From an uncultured Prevotella sp. (GTDB lineage: Bacteria; Bacteroidota; Bacteroidia; Bacteroidales; Bacteroidaceae), in the NCBI GenBank assembly GCA_900540375.1, contig UQFS01000017.1, forward strand, positions 1-64,000: a stretch of DNA of 64,000 nucleotides. Direction: 5' to 3'. Position numbers and translations under genes: made by a program. The notes beneath the pieces are model-generated. The model was not told where the DNA came from. It did no database searches and worked only from the letters and a program-made list of their open reading frames with translations. Shown one piece after another: positions 26,058 to 33,599 of this stretch. How positions within the stretch are numbered: position 1 is the stretch's first letter; every line of letters starts with the position of its first letter.

Positions 26058-27929
26058 ATGAAGCAGAATAAGTTGAACAATAACAATAAGCCCCAATCCT
26101 CTATCGGTTGGAGTGGTATTTTTGTGGGACTGCTGGTCTTGGTTTTACTCAACAGTCTCCTTTTCCCCTACGTTGGAAAACAACCTGTGAAGGATGCTGA
26201 CTACAATACCTTTATCGCGGCTGTTGATAAAGGCACGGTTAAGAGTGTCAACATCAAGGAAGGCAGCATCTATTATGAAGTGGCCGGAAAGAAGGGCAAC
26301 CAGTATTTCCGTACCACAGAGGTCAACGATCCTCAACTTGTCGAGCGTCTGCTCAAGGCGAAGAGTCCGGCCAAGGGCGGACACATCGTTTTCACTAAGC
26401 AACTGCCACAAAAGAATTCCCCCATTGTCGACTTCTTCCTTTGGTGGATCCTGCCGGGTCTGATCTTCTATTGGATCTGGCGTGCGGGTGCCAATAAGAT
26501 GATGAAGGGCACCAACGGCGGCTTTCTCTCTTTGGGGAACTCCGGTGCAAAAGTCTATGCTGAGAGTGACGTGAAGACGCGCTTCGCCGATGTCGCCGGG
26601 CAGGACGAGGCCAAGGAGACACTCAAGGAACTCGTCGACTTCCTGCACAATCCGCGGAAGTATACATCTTTGGGTGCCCGCTTGCCTAAGGGTGCGTTGC
26701 TCGTCGGCCCTCCTGGAACGGGTAAGACGCTGATCGCACGTGCTGTGGCCGGTGAGGCTCACGTGCCCTTCTTCTCGATTTCCGGTTCCGAGTTCGTACA
26801 GATGTTTGTCGGTATGGGTGCCGCCAAGGTGCGTGATCTGTTTCGTCAGGCCGCGCAGAAAGCCCCGTGTATCATCTTCATTGATGAGATCGACGCCATC
26901 GGCAAGAGTCGTGACCAGGCCATGGGCAACGACGAACGTGAGCAGACGCTCAACCAGCTGCTCACCGAGATGGATGGCTTTGATGCCACAAAAGGCGTGG
27001 TGATCCTCGCTGCTACCAACCGGCCTGAGAGCTTGGACAAGGCACTGCTGCGTCCGGGACGTTTCGACCGCCGTATCATCATGGAGTTGCCCGACCTGGA
27101 AGGACGCAAAGCTATCTTTAAGGTACATCTGAAGAATGTAAAGCATGGAGACATCGACTTGGATGTGGTCAGTCGCGCTACCGCCGGATCCAGTGGTGCC
27201 GACATCGCCAACATCGTCAACGAGGCAGCCTTGCGGGCTGTGAGACTCGGTAAGAACGAGGTGGAGACCGACGATATCGAGGAGAGTGTGGAGACCGTGA
27301 TTGCCGGTGAACAGAAGAAGGGCGCCGTCATCTCACCCGAAGAGAAGCGCATCATATCCTATCACGAACTCGGCCATGCTATGGTGGCCGCCATGCAGAC
27401 CCATTCCGCACCGGTGCAGAAGATCACCATCGTACCGCGTACCAGTGGCGCACTGGGCTACACCATGCAGGTTGAAAGCGGTGAGAAGCACCTGATGAGC
27501 AAGGCCGAGATGCTCAACCAGATCGCCACGCTCACCGGAGGCCGCGCCGCCGAGGAGGTGATGTGCCACACGTGTACGACAGGCGCTTCCAACGACATCG
27601 AGAAAGCCACGCAGCTGGCCCGCGCCATGATCACCACTTATGGCATGAGCGACACGTTTGGCATGATGCAACTCGAACAGCAACGATACAAGTATCTCGG
27701 TGGGGCCAGCAGTCTGACTTGTTCACAGGAGACAGCCAAGGACATCGACACCGAGGTGCGCGACATCATCCGGCAAGCCCATGACAAGGCCGTCGGCATC
27801 ATCAAGGCACATGAATCCGAGATGAATGCCGCCGCAGAGATCTTGCTGCGCAAGGAGACGATCACGGGCGATGAGTTCATGGGGGTAATAAAAACAAATC
27901 AGATTAACAATCATACGAAAAGACAATGA
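26058..27929 (+). CDS. ftsH: ATP-dependent zinc metalloprotease FtsH
   Basis: A 623-residue inner-membrane AAA+ protease. Two membrane helices (about 20-40 and 122-142) bracket a small periplasmic domain. Then come Walker A GPPGTGKT at 217-224, pore loop FVGMGA, Walker B IIFIDEID at 272-279, the second region of homology (NRPESLDKALLRPGRFDRR) and the zinc site HELGH at 436-440. It degrades membrane and short-lived cytoplasmic proteins. It is at the short end for the family because of a brief C-terminus. Its stop overlaps the next start (ATGA, 27926-27929), an unusual coupling to a secreted fusion enzyme. Confidence 0.95.
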   Translation: MKQNKLNNNNKPQSSIGWSGIFVGLLVLVLLNSLLFPYVGKQPVKDADYNTFIAAVDKGTVKSVNIKEGSIYYEVAGKKGNQYFRTTEVNDPQLVERLLKAKSPAKGGHIVFTKQLPQKNSPIVDFFLWWILPGLIFYWIWRAGANKMMKGTNGGFLSLGNSGAKVYAESDVKTRFADVAGQDEAKETLKELVDFLHNPRKYTSLGARLPKGALLVGPPGTGKTLIARAVAGEAHVPFFSISGSEFVQMFVGMGAAKVRDLFRQAAQKAPCIIFIDEIDAIGKSRDQAMGNDEREQTLNQLLTEMDGFDATKGVVILAATNRPESLDKALLRPGRFDRRIIMELPDLEGRKAIFKVHLKNVKHGDIDLDVVSRATAGSSGADIANIVNEAALRAVRLGKNEVETDDIEESVETVIAGEQKKGAVISPEEKRIISYHELGHAMVAAMQTHSAPVQKITIVPRTSGALGYTMQVESGEKHLMSKAEMLNQIATLTGGRAAEEVMCHTCTTGASNDIEKATQLARAMITTYGMSDTFGMMQLEQQRYKYLGGASSLTCSQETAKDIDTEVRDIIRQAHDKAVGIIKAHESEMNAAAEILLRKETITGDEFMGVIKTNQINNHTKRQ

Positions 27930-29302
27930 CAAGAAACAAGAAGAGAATGATCATCCAGGGACTGTGTGCCCTGATGATGATGCTGTCACCATTGACTTCC
28001 CGGCAAGCCTTCGCTCAGCAGCAAGAATCGCGGCACAACGCAGTGATGATGATGCCTCAGGATTTCGACAGTAAGTATGCCACGGACTTGGTGAAGGCGG
28101 GCAGTGAAGCTTCTGACTTCAAGATGAAGACGGTGGACGGTAAGACTTTCAAGCTTTCCAAGTTGCGCGGTAAATATGTTGTGCTTGACTTCTGGGCTTC
28201 GTGGTGTCCCGATTGTCGCCGCGACATTCCCGAGATGCTCAGGATGTATGACCATTTCCGTGGCAAGGGCGTGGAGTTTGTCGGCGTGTCATTTGATACC
28301 GATGCACAGAAATGGGAGGATGCCTTACAGAAGTATGGCATTCGCTGGACGCAGGTCAGCGAACTTGTGAAGTTCCATGATACTCAGATCTCCAAGACCT
28401 ATGGTGTGAAGTGGATACCCTCGATGGTGCTCATCGACCCCAAAGGTAAGGTAGTGCTGAGTACCGTGCTGTGGCCGAAGTTGGAGCGGATGCTGACCGA
28501 ACTCTTTCCAGAGAGCAAGGCAAAGGCCGTGGAGGAGAAGCTCACCATTCCGGGCAGCAAAGGTCTGCTGTCCGCTATCGTCAGCCGTCCGGAAGGTGCG
28601 ACGGGTCGGATACCGACCGCCATCATCATGCATGGCTTCAGTAGTAACAAAAATACTCAGCTGATGACTTTGCTCTCAGATTCCTTGCTTCGTCATGGCA
28701 TCGCTACCGTACGTTTCGACTTTAACGGACATGGCGAGAGCGAAGGGAAGTTTGAGGAGATGACCGTGCCCAACGAGATAGAGGATGCGAAGAAGGTATA
28801 CGCCTATGTCTGTTCGCAGCCTTGGGCCGACAGCACGCGTGTGGCGCTGATCGGCCATTCCCAAGGTGGTGTGGTGGCCAGCATGACGGCAGGTGAGCTT
28901 GGAGAGAAACGTGTCGCCGCCGTGGCGCTGTTGGCTCCCGCAGCTGTGTTGCGCGAGGATGCCATACGCGGCAACACCTTTGGTGCAACTTACGATCCGC
29001 TTGATCCTCCGGCTGTGATTCCATTGATGGGCGGTCACTTGAAGTTGGGCGGCGACTATGTGCGCACGGCGTTCCGCCTGCCGATCTACGAGACTGCCGC
29101 CGGCTATCATGGGCCGGCCTGCATCGTCCATGGTACTGGTGACCGCGTCGTGCCCTATACCTATGGCGAGCGCTATCACAATCTGTGGCAGGGAAGTGAG
29201 TATGACGAGCTTCCGGGATTCGACCACGGCTTCTTCCAGGATCCTTACCGTGCGGTGGAACTGGTCAGCGAGTATGTAGCCAAGAATATCAATAGAAAAT
29301 AA
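27926..29302 (+). CDS. Secreted thioredoxin (TlpA-like)/alpha-beta hydrolase fusion
   Basis: A 458-residue exported protein. A signal peptide (1-30, ending QAFA) leads into a TlpA/AhpC-like thioredoxin domain (about 60-195) with the redox motif WCPDC at 93-97. An alpha/beta-hydrolase domain follows (about 205-458): HGFSS oxyanion strand near 236, nucleophile S312 in GHSQGG, acid D406 in GDRVVP and base H434. All catalytic residues of both halves are present. The thioredoxin domain should act in the periplasm; the hydrolase substrate is unknown. Translation is coupled to ftsH. Confidence 0.85.
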   Translation: MTRNKKRMIIQGLCALMMMLSPLTSRQAFAQQQESRHNAVMMMPQDFDSKYATDLVKAGSEASDFKMKTVDGKTFKLSKLRGKYVVLDFWASWCPDCRRDIPEMLRMYDHFRGKGVEFVGVSFDTDAQKWEDALQKYGIRWTQVSELVKFHDTQISKTYGVKWIPSMVLIDPKGKVVLSTVLWPKLERMLTELFPESKAKAVEEKLTIPGSKGLLSAIVSRPEGATGRIPTAIIMHGFSSNKNTQLMTLLSDSLLRHGIATVRFDFNGHGESEGKFEEMTVPNEIEDAKKVYAYVCSQPWADSTRVALIGHSQGGVVASMTAGELGEKRVAAVALLAPAAVLREDAIRGNTFGATYDPLDPPAVIPLMGGHLKLGGDYVRTAFRLPIYETAAGYHGPACIVHGTGDRVVPYTYGERYHNLWQGSEYDELPGFDHGFFQDPYRAVELVSEYVAKNINRK

Positions 29303-29312
29303 AATATAAAAA

Positions 29313-29343
29313 AATAGGAGAAGAGGCAAGCTCTTCTCCTATT
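29313..29343. terminator. Bidirectional intrinsic terminator
   Basis: AATAGGAGAAGAG (29313-29325) pairs perfectly with CTCTTCTCCTATT (29331-29343) around a 5-nt loop. An A-rich run on the left gives the minus strand a T tract, and TTTCTATAT follows on the plus strand. It separates convergent genes. Confidence 0.85.
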
Positions 29344-29389
29344 TCTATATAGAACGTATTCTTAGTTCAAAAATTAGAGGATCTAAGAA

Positions 29390-31060
29390 TTACGACAGAC
29401 CTACGATGTTGCCCTCGACGATGTCGATGTGGTTTGCCTGCGGATCTTTGGGCAGTCCCGGCATACGCATCATGCTACCGGCTACAGGCACGAGCATCTC
29501 AGCACCATTGTTGATGACGATGTCGTCTATTTCCATCGTGAAGCCGTCGGTGGGGCCGTAGGCTTTTGCGTCGGTAGAGAAGCTGTATTGCGTCTTGGCA
29601 ATGCAGACCGGATAGCGACCGATGCCCAACTGGCCGATCAGTTGCAGCTGCTGTTTGGCCTTTTTGCTGTAGACGATCTTACCGGCACCGTAGATCTTCT
29701 TGGCTACGGCTGCTATTTTGTTTTCCACGCTGTCCTCGTCTTTATAGAGCAACTGCAAAGTTTTGGAAGGCTCTTTCTCTACAGCGCCGACAACCATGCG
29801 GGCTAGTGCTGCTGCACCTTTTTCACCCTCAGCGTAAGCGTCGTTGACCGCAAACATCACGTGCAGGTCCTCTTCGCAGTGGCGGCGCACGGCCTCCATC
29901 TCCTCATAGGAGTCGTCGGCATAGCGGTTGAAGGCTACGACAACAGTCTGACCGAAGCGGCGCAGGTTCTCTACGTGCTTGTCGAGGTTCCACATGCCCT
30001 TCTTCACAGCGTCGATGTTGCTCTCGTTGATCTTGTCGTAGCTGGCACCACCGTGCATCTTCAGCGCCTTGAGCGTCACCACGAGTACGGTGAGATCCGG
30101 TTGCAGTCCTGCCTTGCGGCATTTGATGTCGTAGAACTTCTCTGCACCTAAGTCAGCACCGAAGCCAGCCTCCGTGATGGCGTAGTCGCCGTAGGTCAGT
30201 GCACAACGTGTGGCTACCACAGAGTTGCAGCCGTGGGCAATGTTGGCGAAAGGTCCGCAGTGCACCATGGCCGGTGTGCCTTCTGTCGTCTGCACGAGGT
30301 TGGGGTTGAGTGCATCCTTGAGCAGTACGGTGATGCCACCTTCCACACCCATGTCCTTGACATAGAATGGAGTGCCGTCATATTGTATGCCGAGCAGGAT
30401 GTTGCCGATGCGGCGGCGGAGATCCTCCACGCTTGTGGCGAAGCACATGATCGCCATGATCTCGGAGGCCGGTGTGATGTCGAAGCCCGTCTCAGCAATC
30501 ATGCCGTTGGTGCGGGGCCCCAGTCCGGTGACGATATGTCGGAGTGCACGGTCGTTGACATCGAGGACACGCTTCCACAGCACCTCTTTCAGTGCGAAAC
30601 CGTCAGCAGCATGCTGATAGATGTAATTGTCGAGCAGTGCGGCGATCATGTTGTTGGCCGAGGTGATCGCATGGAAATCGCCTGTGAAGTGAAGGTTGAT
30701 CTTGTCCATCGGCAGCACCTGAGCGTAACCGCCACCTGCGGCACCACCTTTCTGCCCGAAGCAGGGACCGAGTGAAGGCTCACGCAGTGCCACGACAGCA
30801 TTCCTGCCGATGGCGTTCATGCCGAGTGCCAGACCCACGCTGACGGTTGTCTTGCCGATGCCGGCCTTGGTAGGACTGATGGCAGTTACGAGGATGAGGT
30901 GGTGCTTGCGCACGGCTTCTTCCTGGATGGCGTTGATGTCCACCTTGGCGATGTATTTACCATAGCCTTCAGTCTTCTCCGGATCGATGCCCAGCTGCTG
31001 AATGATGTCGCTGATGGGACGGAGAACTGTCGACTGTGCAATTTCGATATCCGATTTCAT
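29390..31060 (-). CDS. fhs: Formate-tetrahydrofolate ligase
   Basis: A 556-residue cytoplasmic enzyme that makes 10-formyl-THF from formate, THF and ATP. The nucleotide-binding block PTKAGIGKTTVSVGLALGM and the segments REPSLGPCFGQKGGAAGGGYAQ and FTGDFHAI are characteristic of the family, and length is normal. A -7 box stands at 31123-31130 on the minus strand, giving a leader of about 55-60 nt. Convergent with the fusion hydrolase gene and divergent from the TPR gene. Confidence 0.95.
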   Translation of the reverse strand: MKSDIEIAQSTVLRPISDIIQQLGIDPEKTEGYGKYIAKVDINAIQEEAVRKHHLILVTAISPTKAGIGKTTVSVGLALGMNAIGRNAVVALREPSLGPCFGQKGGAAGGGYAQVLPMDKINLHFTGDFHAITSANNMIAALLDNYIYQHAADGFALKEVLWKRVLDVNDRALRHIVTGLGPRTNGMIAETGFDITPASEIMAIMCFATSVEDLRRRIGNILLGIQYDGTPFYVKDMGVEGGITVLLKDALNPNLVQTTEGTPAMVHCGPFANIAHGCNSVVATRCALTYGDYAITEAGFGADLGAEKFYDIKCRKAGLQPDLTVLVVTLKALKMHGGASYDKINESNIDAVKKGMWNLDKHVENLRRFGQTVVVAFNRYADDSYEEMEAVRRHCEEDLHVMFAVNDAYAEGEKGAAALARMVVGAVEKEPSKTLQLLYKDEDSVENKIAAVAKKIYGAGKIVYSKKAKQQLQLIGQLGIGRYPVCIAKTQYSFSTDAKAYGPTDGFTMEIDDIVINNGAEMLVPVAGSMMRMPGLPKDPQANHIDIVEGNIVGLS

Positions 31061-31122
31061 CTTTTTACTGTAAAACGTTTAACGTATGAGGATCCCTGAT
31101 GGGACTTTTGGTATTTTAATTG

Positions 31123-31130
31123 CAAAGTTA
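31123..31130 (-). promoter_or_regulatory. -7 box (TAACTTTG) for fhs
   Basis: Reads TAACTTTG on the minus strand, 62 nt upstream of the fhs ATG at 31060. Confidence 0.55.
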
Positions 31131-31195
31131 CTTGTTTTTTCTCTTTTTTATTCATTATTAGCCTTCGAATTGAAGGCAAAAAACCAAAAAAGCCC

Positions 31196-31203
31196 TAACT
31201 TTG
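31196..31203 (+). promoter_or_regulatory. -7 box (TAACTTTG) for TPR protein gene
   Basis: TAACTTTG lies 19 nt before the ATG at 31223. A TTG at 31170-31172 could be the -33 element with a slightly long 23-nt spacer. Confidence 0.55.
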
Positions 31204-31222
31204 CCGAAAACAATTTCATATC

Positions 31223-31906
31223 ATGAAGAAAAGAACATTCGCGGCTTTGGCGCTGGGACTTCTGTTGGGTCTGTCGGCACAGGCGCAGGAAGATCGCAAG
31301 GCTTTGCGTGACAGCCTGAAGCAGGCGATGGAGGAGTTGTCGTATCATCCTGACTCGGTGGAGCTTCGGCTTCGCAAGGCTGCGTGGAATATGCAGTTGG
31401 GCGAGTGGCAATATGCCAAGGACGAATACGACTGGGTGATCAGCCATCATCCCGACAACTTGGCTGCAAGATACTATCGCGCCTATGCCAACACACAGCT
31501 GCGGCGGTACAACTTCGCGCGTCTCGACTACGAGAATGTGTTGCGCGTGGTGCCCGGGAACTTCGACGCCCGGCTGGGACTGGCTCTGCTCAATCAGAAG
31601 GACCATCACTATACCGAGGCGATGGATGGCGTGAATCTGCTCGTCTCTTCTTATCCCGACTCTGCCACAGCTTGGGCGGCACGGGCCGGCATCGAGAAGG
31701 AGCGCGACATGAAGGAGCTGGCGGTCTATGACTATGGCGAGGCTCTGCGCCGGGAGCCCGACAACCGTGACTGGCTGCTGGCACGCGCCGATTTGCTCAT
31801 CGCTCTGCGCCGATATGAGGAAGCCAGAAAGGATCTCGACCGGCTGGTCGAGATCGGCGTGGCGAGGGGAGAGCTGCGGGAGATGTATAGGAAAGCTAAG
31901 GGGTAG
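31223..31906 (+). CDS. Exported tetratricopeptide-repeat protein
   Basis: A 227-residue protein. A signal peptide (about 1-22, ending SAQAQ) is followed by about five TPR-like helical hairpins, for example QLGEWQYAKDEYDWVISHHPDN and QLRRYNFARLDYENVLRVVPGN. Probably a periplasmic scaffold for protein-protein contacts; partner unknown. It has its own promoter and is followed by G-rich palindromes. Confidence 0.82.
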   Translation: MKKRTFAALALGLLLGLSAQAQEDRKALRDSLKQAMEELSYHPDSVELRLRKAAWNMQLGEWQYAKDEYDWVISHHPDNLAARYYRAYANTQLRRYNFARLDYENVLRVVPGNFDARLGLALLNQKDHHYTEAMDGVNLLVSSYPDSATAWAARAGIEKERDMKELAVYDYGEALRREPDNRDWLLARADLLIALRRYEEARKDLDRLVEIGVARGELREMYRKAKG

Positions 31907-31910
31907 GAGC

Positions 31911-31966
31911 CCCTCCCTAACCCTCCCTAAGGGGAGGCTGTGGCGCCCTCTCCCTAAGGGGAGGGG
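31911..31966. repeat. G-rich palindromes CCCTAAGGGGAGG
   Basis: Two imperfect palindromes, CCCTCCCTAAGGGGAGG at 31921-31937 and one at 31946-31966, plus a half-copy at 31911-31920, directly follow the TPR gene stop. They can form hairpins but lack a T tract, so I read them as dispersed intergenic repeats rather than a terminator. Confidence 0.5.
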
Positions 31967-31975
31967 AAAGATATA

Positions 31976-32004
31976 GCGGCGGGTTATAACTCGCCGAACG
32001 GAAC
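31976..32004 (+). repeat. REP-like palindromic repeat, copy 2
   Basis: Second copy of the 29-nt element at 24651-24679, with a single A/G difference. The two copies are 7.3 kb apart and both lie in intergenic DNA. Confidence 0.75.
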
Positions 32005-32044
32005 TACAGGAAACGAAAATACACAAGGACGCTTGGAAACGAAA

Positions 32045-32082
32045 ATACCCCAAGGATTCACTTGCGTGAACCCTTGGGGTAT
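32045..32082 (-). terminator. Strong terminator downstream of the 39-aa gene
   Basis: ATACCCCAAGG (32045-32055) pairs with CCTTGGGGTAT (32072-32082), extended by TTCAC/GTGAA with one A-C mismatch, around a TTGC loop. On the minus strand it is followed by TTTTCGTTT. It lies about 80 nt after the stop of the small gene. Confidence 0.75.
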
Positions 32083-32163
32083 CTTATGATCACTCATAGC
32101 TTCGCATCAGCTTTGTGGTGTGAAGCCAGAGAGGCTTTCTCTTTTTACTGTGGAGATCCTTAA

Positions 32164-32283
32164 TTAGGCGCAGCCGTAGGATCCGCCCTTCATCAGGGCA
32201 TCTCCGTAAGCGTTCATGCACTCCAAGTAATTCTCCCAAACTTTCTTCAAAGTCATCTTAATGTTATCCATAAACTTTTTCAT
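32164..32283 (-). CDS. 39-residue small peptide of unknown function
   Basis: An ATG at 32283 opens a 39-codon frame ending in TAA at 32164-32166. The peptide starts MKKFMDNIKMTLKKVWENYL, has a helical, amphipathic middle with two Cys residues overall, and ends LMKGGSYGCA. The GG followed by a five-residue tail resembles a double-glycine leader junction, but no C39 peptidase, transporter or RiPP enzyme is nearby. A consensus promoter (32468-32498), a long leader and a strong terminator argue that it is a real transcription unit. It could be a secreted peptide, a small regulator, or a coding part of a structured RNA. Confidence 0.65.
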   Translation of the reverse strand: MKKFMDNIKMTLKKVWENYLECMNAYGDALMKGGSYGCA

Positions 32284-32461
32284 CTTTTTTTCCTTTCTTA
32301 CTTAAAAGGTTACACAATCTGTTAACTAACTCTCGTGTCGGGAGCCTCACGGTTCCCATTCTTTTGCTGTTATCCTGTATCTTAATACCTGACTGATACC
32401 TATGTTATCCTGTATCTTGATACCTGTTTATCTTAAACCTTTATCTTGTTTTCATCTTATG
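32284..32461 (-). promoter_or_regulatory. Long structured 5' leader with duplicated repeats
   Basis: The predicted transcript has about 178 nt before the ATG. It contains two 23-nt direct repeats (32369-32391 and 32404-32426, one mismatch), each with a GTATC-AA-GATAC-type mini-hairpin on the minus strand. It also has a hairpin with a GTGA tetraloop at about 32341-32358. An overlapping 31-codon frame (32264-32359) starts inside the leader and runs over the gene start, and could act as a leader peptide. Function unknown. Confidence 0.5.
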
Positions 32462-32467
32462 ACACTG

Positions 32468-32498
32468 CAAAGTTACGACCATTTCTCCATACTCGCAA
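32468..32498 (-). promoter_or_regulatory. Promoter of the 39-aa gene (TTG-N20-TAACTTTG)
   Basis: On the minus strand, TTG at 32498-32496 is followed after 20 nt by TAACTTTG at 32475-32468, which fits the Bacteroidetes consensus for both elements and spacing. Confidence 0.7.
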
Positions 32499-32663
32499 CG
32501 AAAAAGCGTGGAAAATCGCTTTTTGAGGGCGCATTTTGACGTGGGTCAAATGTTGTCAGTCAATCTCTTGACGCAGGTCAAATGTTGTCAGTAGAGTCTC
32601 TACTATATTGACAATATTTGTTCTGTTTGTAACATAAATGCAATATATGCTTGTCTCTTTTTC

Positions 32664-33542
32664 CTATTTTGCAGTTCCCTTCCCTTTTGAGAGCACCAAG
32701 AGGATGACGGCGGAGAGGATGAGGACGATGCCGATGACCAGGCGCAACGTGAAGCTCTCTCCAAAGATGAACACGCCGATGCACACGGCGGTGACGGGCT
32801 CCACGGCTCCCATGACGGCGGTCGGCGTGCTGCCGATGTGCTCGATGGCAATGTTGATGAAGTAGAGACTCAACACGGTAGGGAGCAGGGCGAGCTGAAG
32901 GGCCGACGCCCATTCCAGCGGTGTACGCAGCGGTTCGAGGGGCTCACCTATAAATAAAGTGTAGACGAGCAGGGCGATGAAGCTGAAAAAGACGATCCAG
33001 AAGGTGAATTTCACGGGTGAGAGCTTCGTATGGGTTTGGTTGACGCCGATGATGTAGAAGGCGTAGAGCAGTGAGGAGAGGATGACGAGTGACACGCCGA
33101 CCGTACTGAGCGTCACGCCGCCCTTGCCGTGGTAGAGTAGGGCGATGCCGCTGACGGCCATAAGGATGCACAGCGTGGTGCTCCATGTCATGTGCTCGTG
33201 GTAGAAGACGACCATCAGCACGGCCACCATGATCGGATAGCTGAAGAGAATCGTGCTCGCCACACCGGCATCCATATAGCGGAAGCTCAGGTATAGCGTG
33301 GCGGAGGACATCGACATCAGCGTGCCGAGGATGGCCAAATGGATGGCTGTGCCCCACTTGATGGTCAGTGCCTCACGTTTGGCGGCCATCCAGATGAGAA
33401 ACATCAGGGTGGCGAAAGCATAACGGTAGACGAGTACCGACGAGGGGTTCATCCCGTCAGCATAGAGTTGCAGGGTACCCAAGGGGTTGGTACCGTAGAA
33501 GATGGCGGCTAACAGAGCTGCCGCAAAGCCTTTTAGTTTCAT
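32664..33542 (-). CDS. EamA/DMT-family transporter
   Basis: A 292-residue inner-membrane protein with ten hydrophobic segments arranged as two EamA repeats of five. The second repeat begins near residue 150 (VGVSLVILSSLLYAFYIIGV), and the end of each repeat carries a conserved Glu-Pro or related turn (VMGAVEPVTAVCIGVFIFGE). Members export metabolites or amino acids; the substrate is unknown. It lies 57 nt after hemW on the same strand and probably shares its transcript. Confidence 0.88.
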   Translation of the reverse strand: MKLKGFAAALLAAIFYGTNPLGTLQLYADGMNPSSVLVYRYAFATLMFLIWMAAKREALTIKWGTAIHLAILGTLMSMSSATLYLSFRYMDAGVASTILFSYPIMVAVLMVVFYHEHMTWSTTLCILMAVSGIALLYHGKGGVTLSTVGVSLVILSSLLYAFYIIGVNQTHTKLSPVKFTFWIVFFSFIALLVYTLFIGEPLEPLRTPLEWASALQLALLPTVLSLYFINIAIEHIGSTPTAVMGAVEPVTAVCIGVFIFGESFTLRLVIGIVLILSAVILLVLSKGKGTAK

Positions 33543-33599
33543 TATTGAATGATGAATGATGAGTGATGAATGGAGAGGGGGCAGGGGGTGAGGCTCCCC

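Noticed and set aside
26145..27146. A 333-codon minus-strand frame opposite ftsH
   Set aside because: Antisense to a highly conserved gene; the protein is rich in His/Leu/Asp as expected from reverse-reading and has no motif.
31911..31966. G-rich palindromes as a terminator of the TPR gene
   Set aside because: No T tract follows either palindrome; they look more like dispersed repeats.
31148..32053. A 301-codon open frame on the minus strand opposite the TPR gene
   Set aside because: It is antisense to a gene with a signal peptide, TPR repeats and a promoter, shows no family motif, and reads through the repeats downstream.
33543..33599. Hairpin GGGGG-TGAGGCT-CCCCC between hemW and the EamA gene
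   Set aside because: No T tract on the minus strand, and both genes are co-directional and close, so I did not call a terminator.
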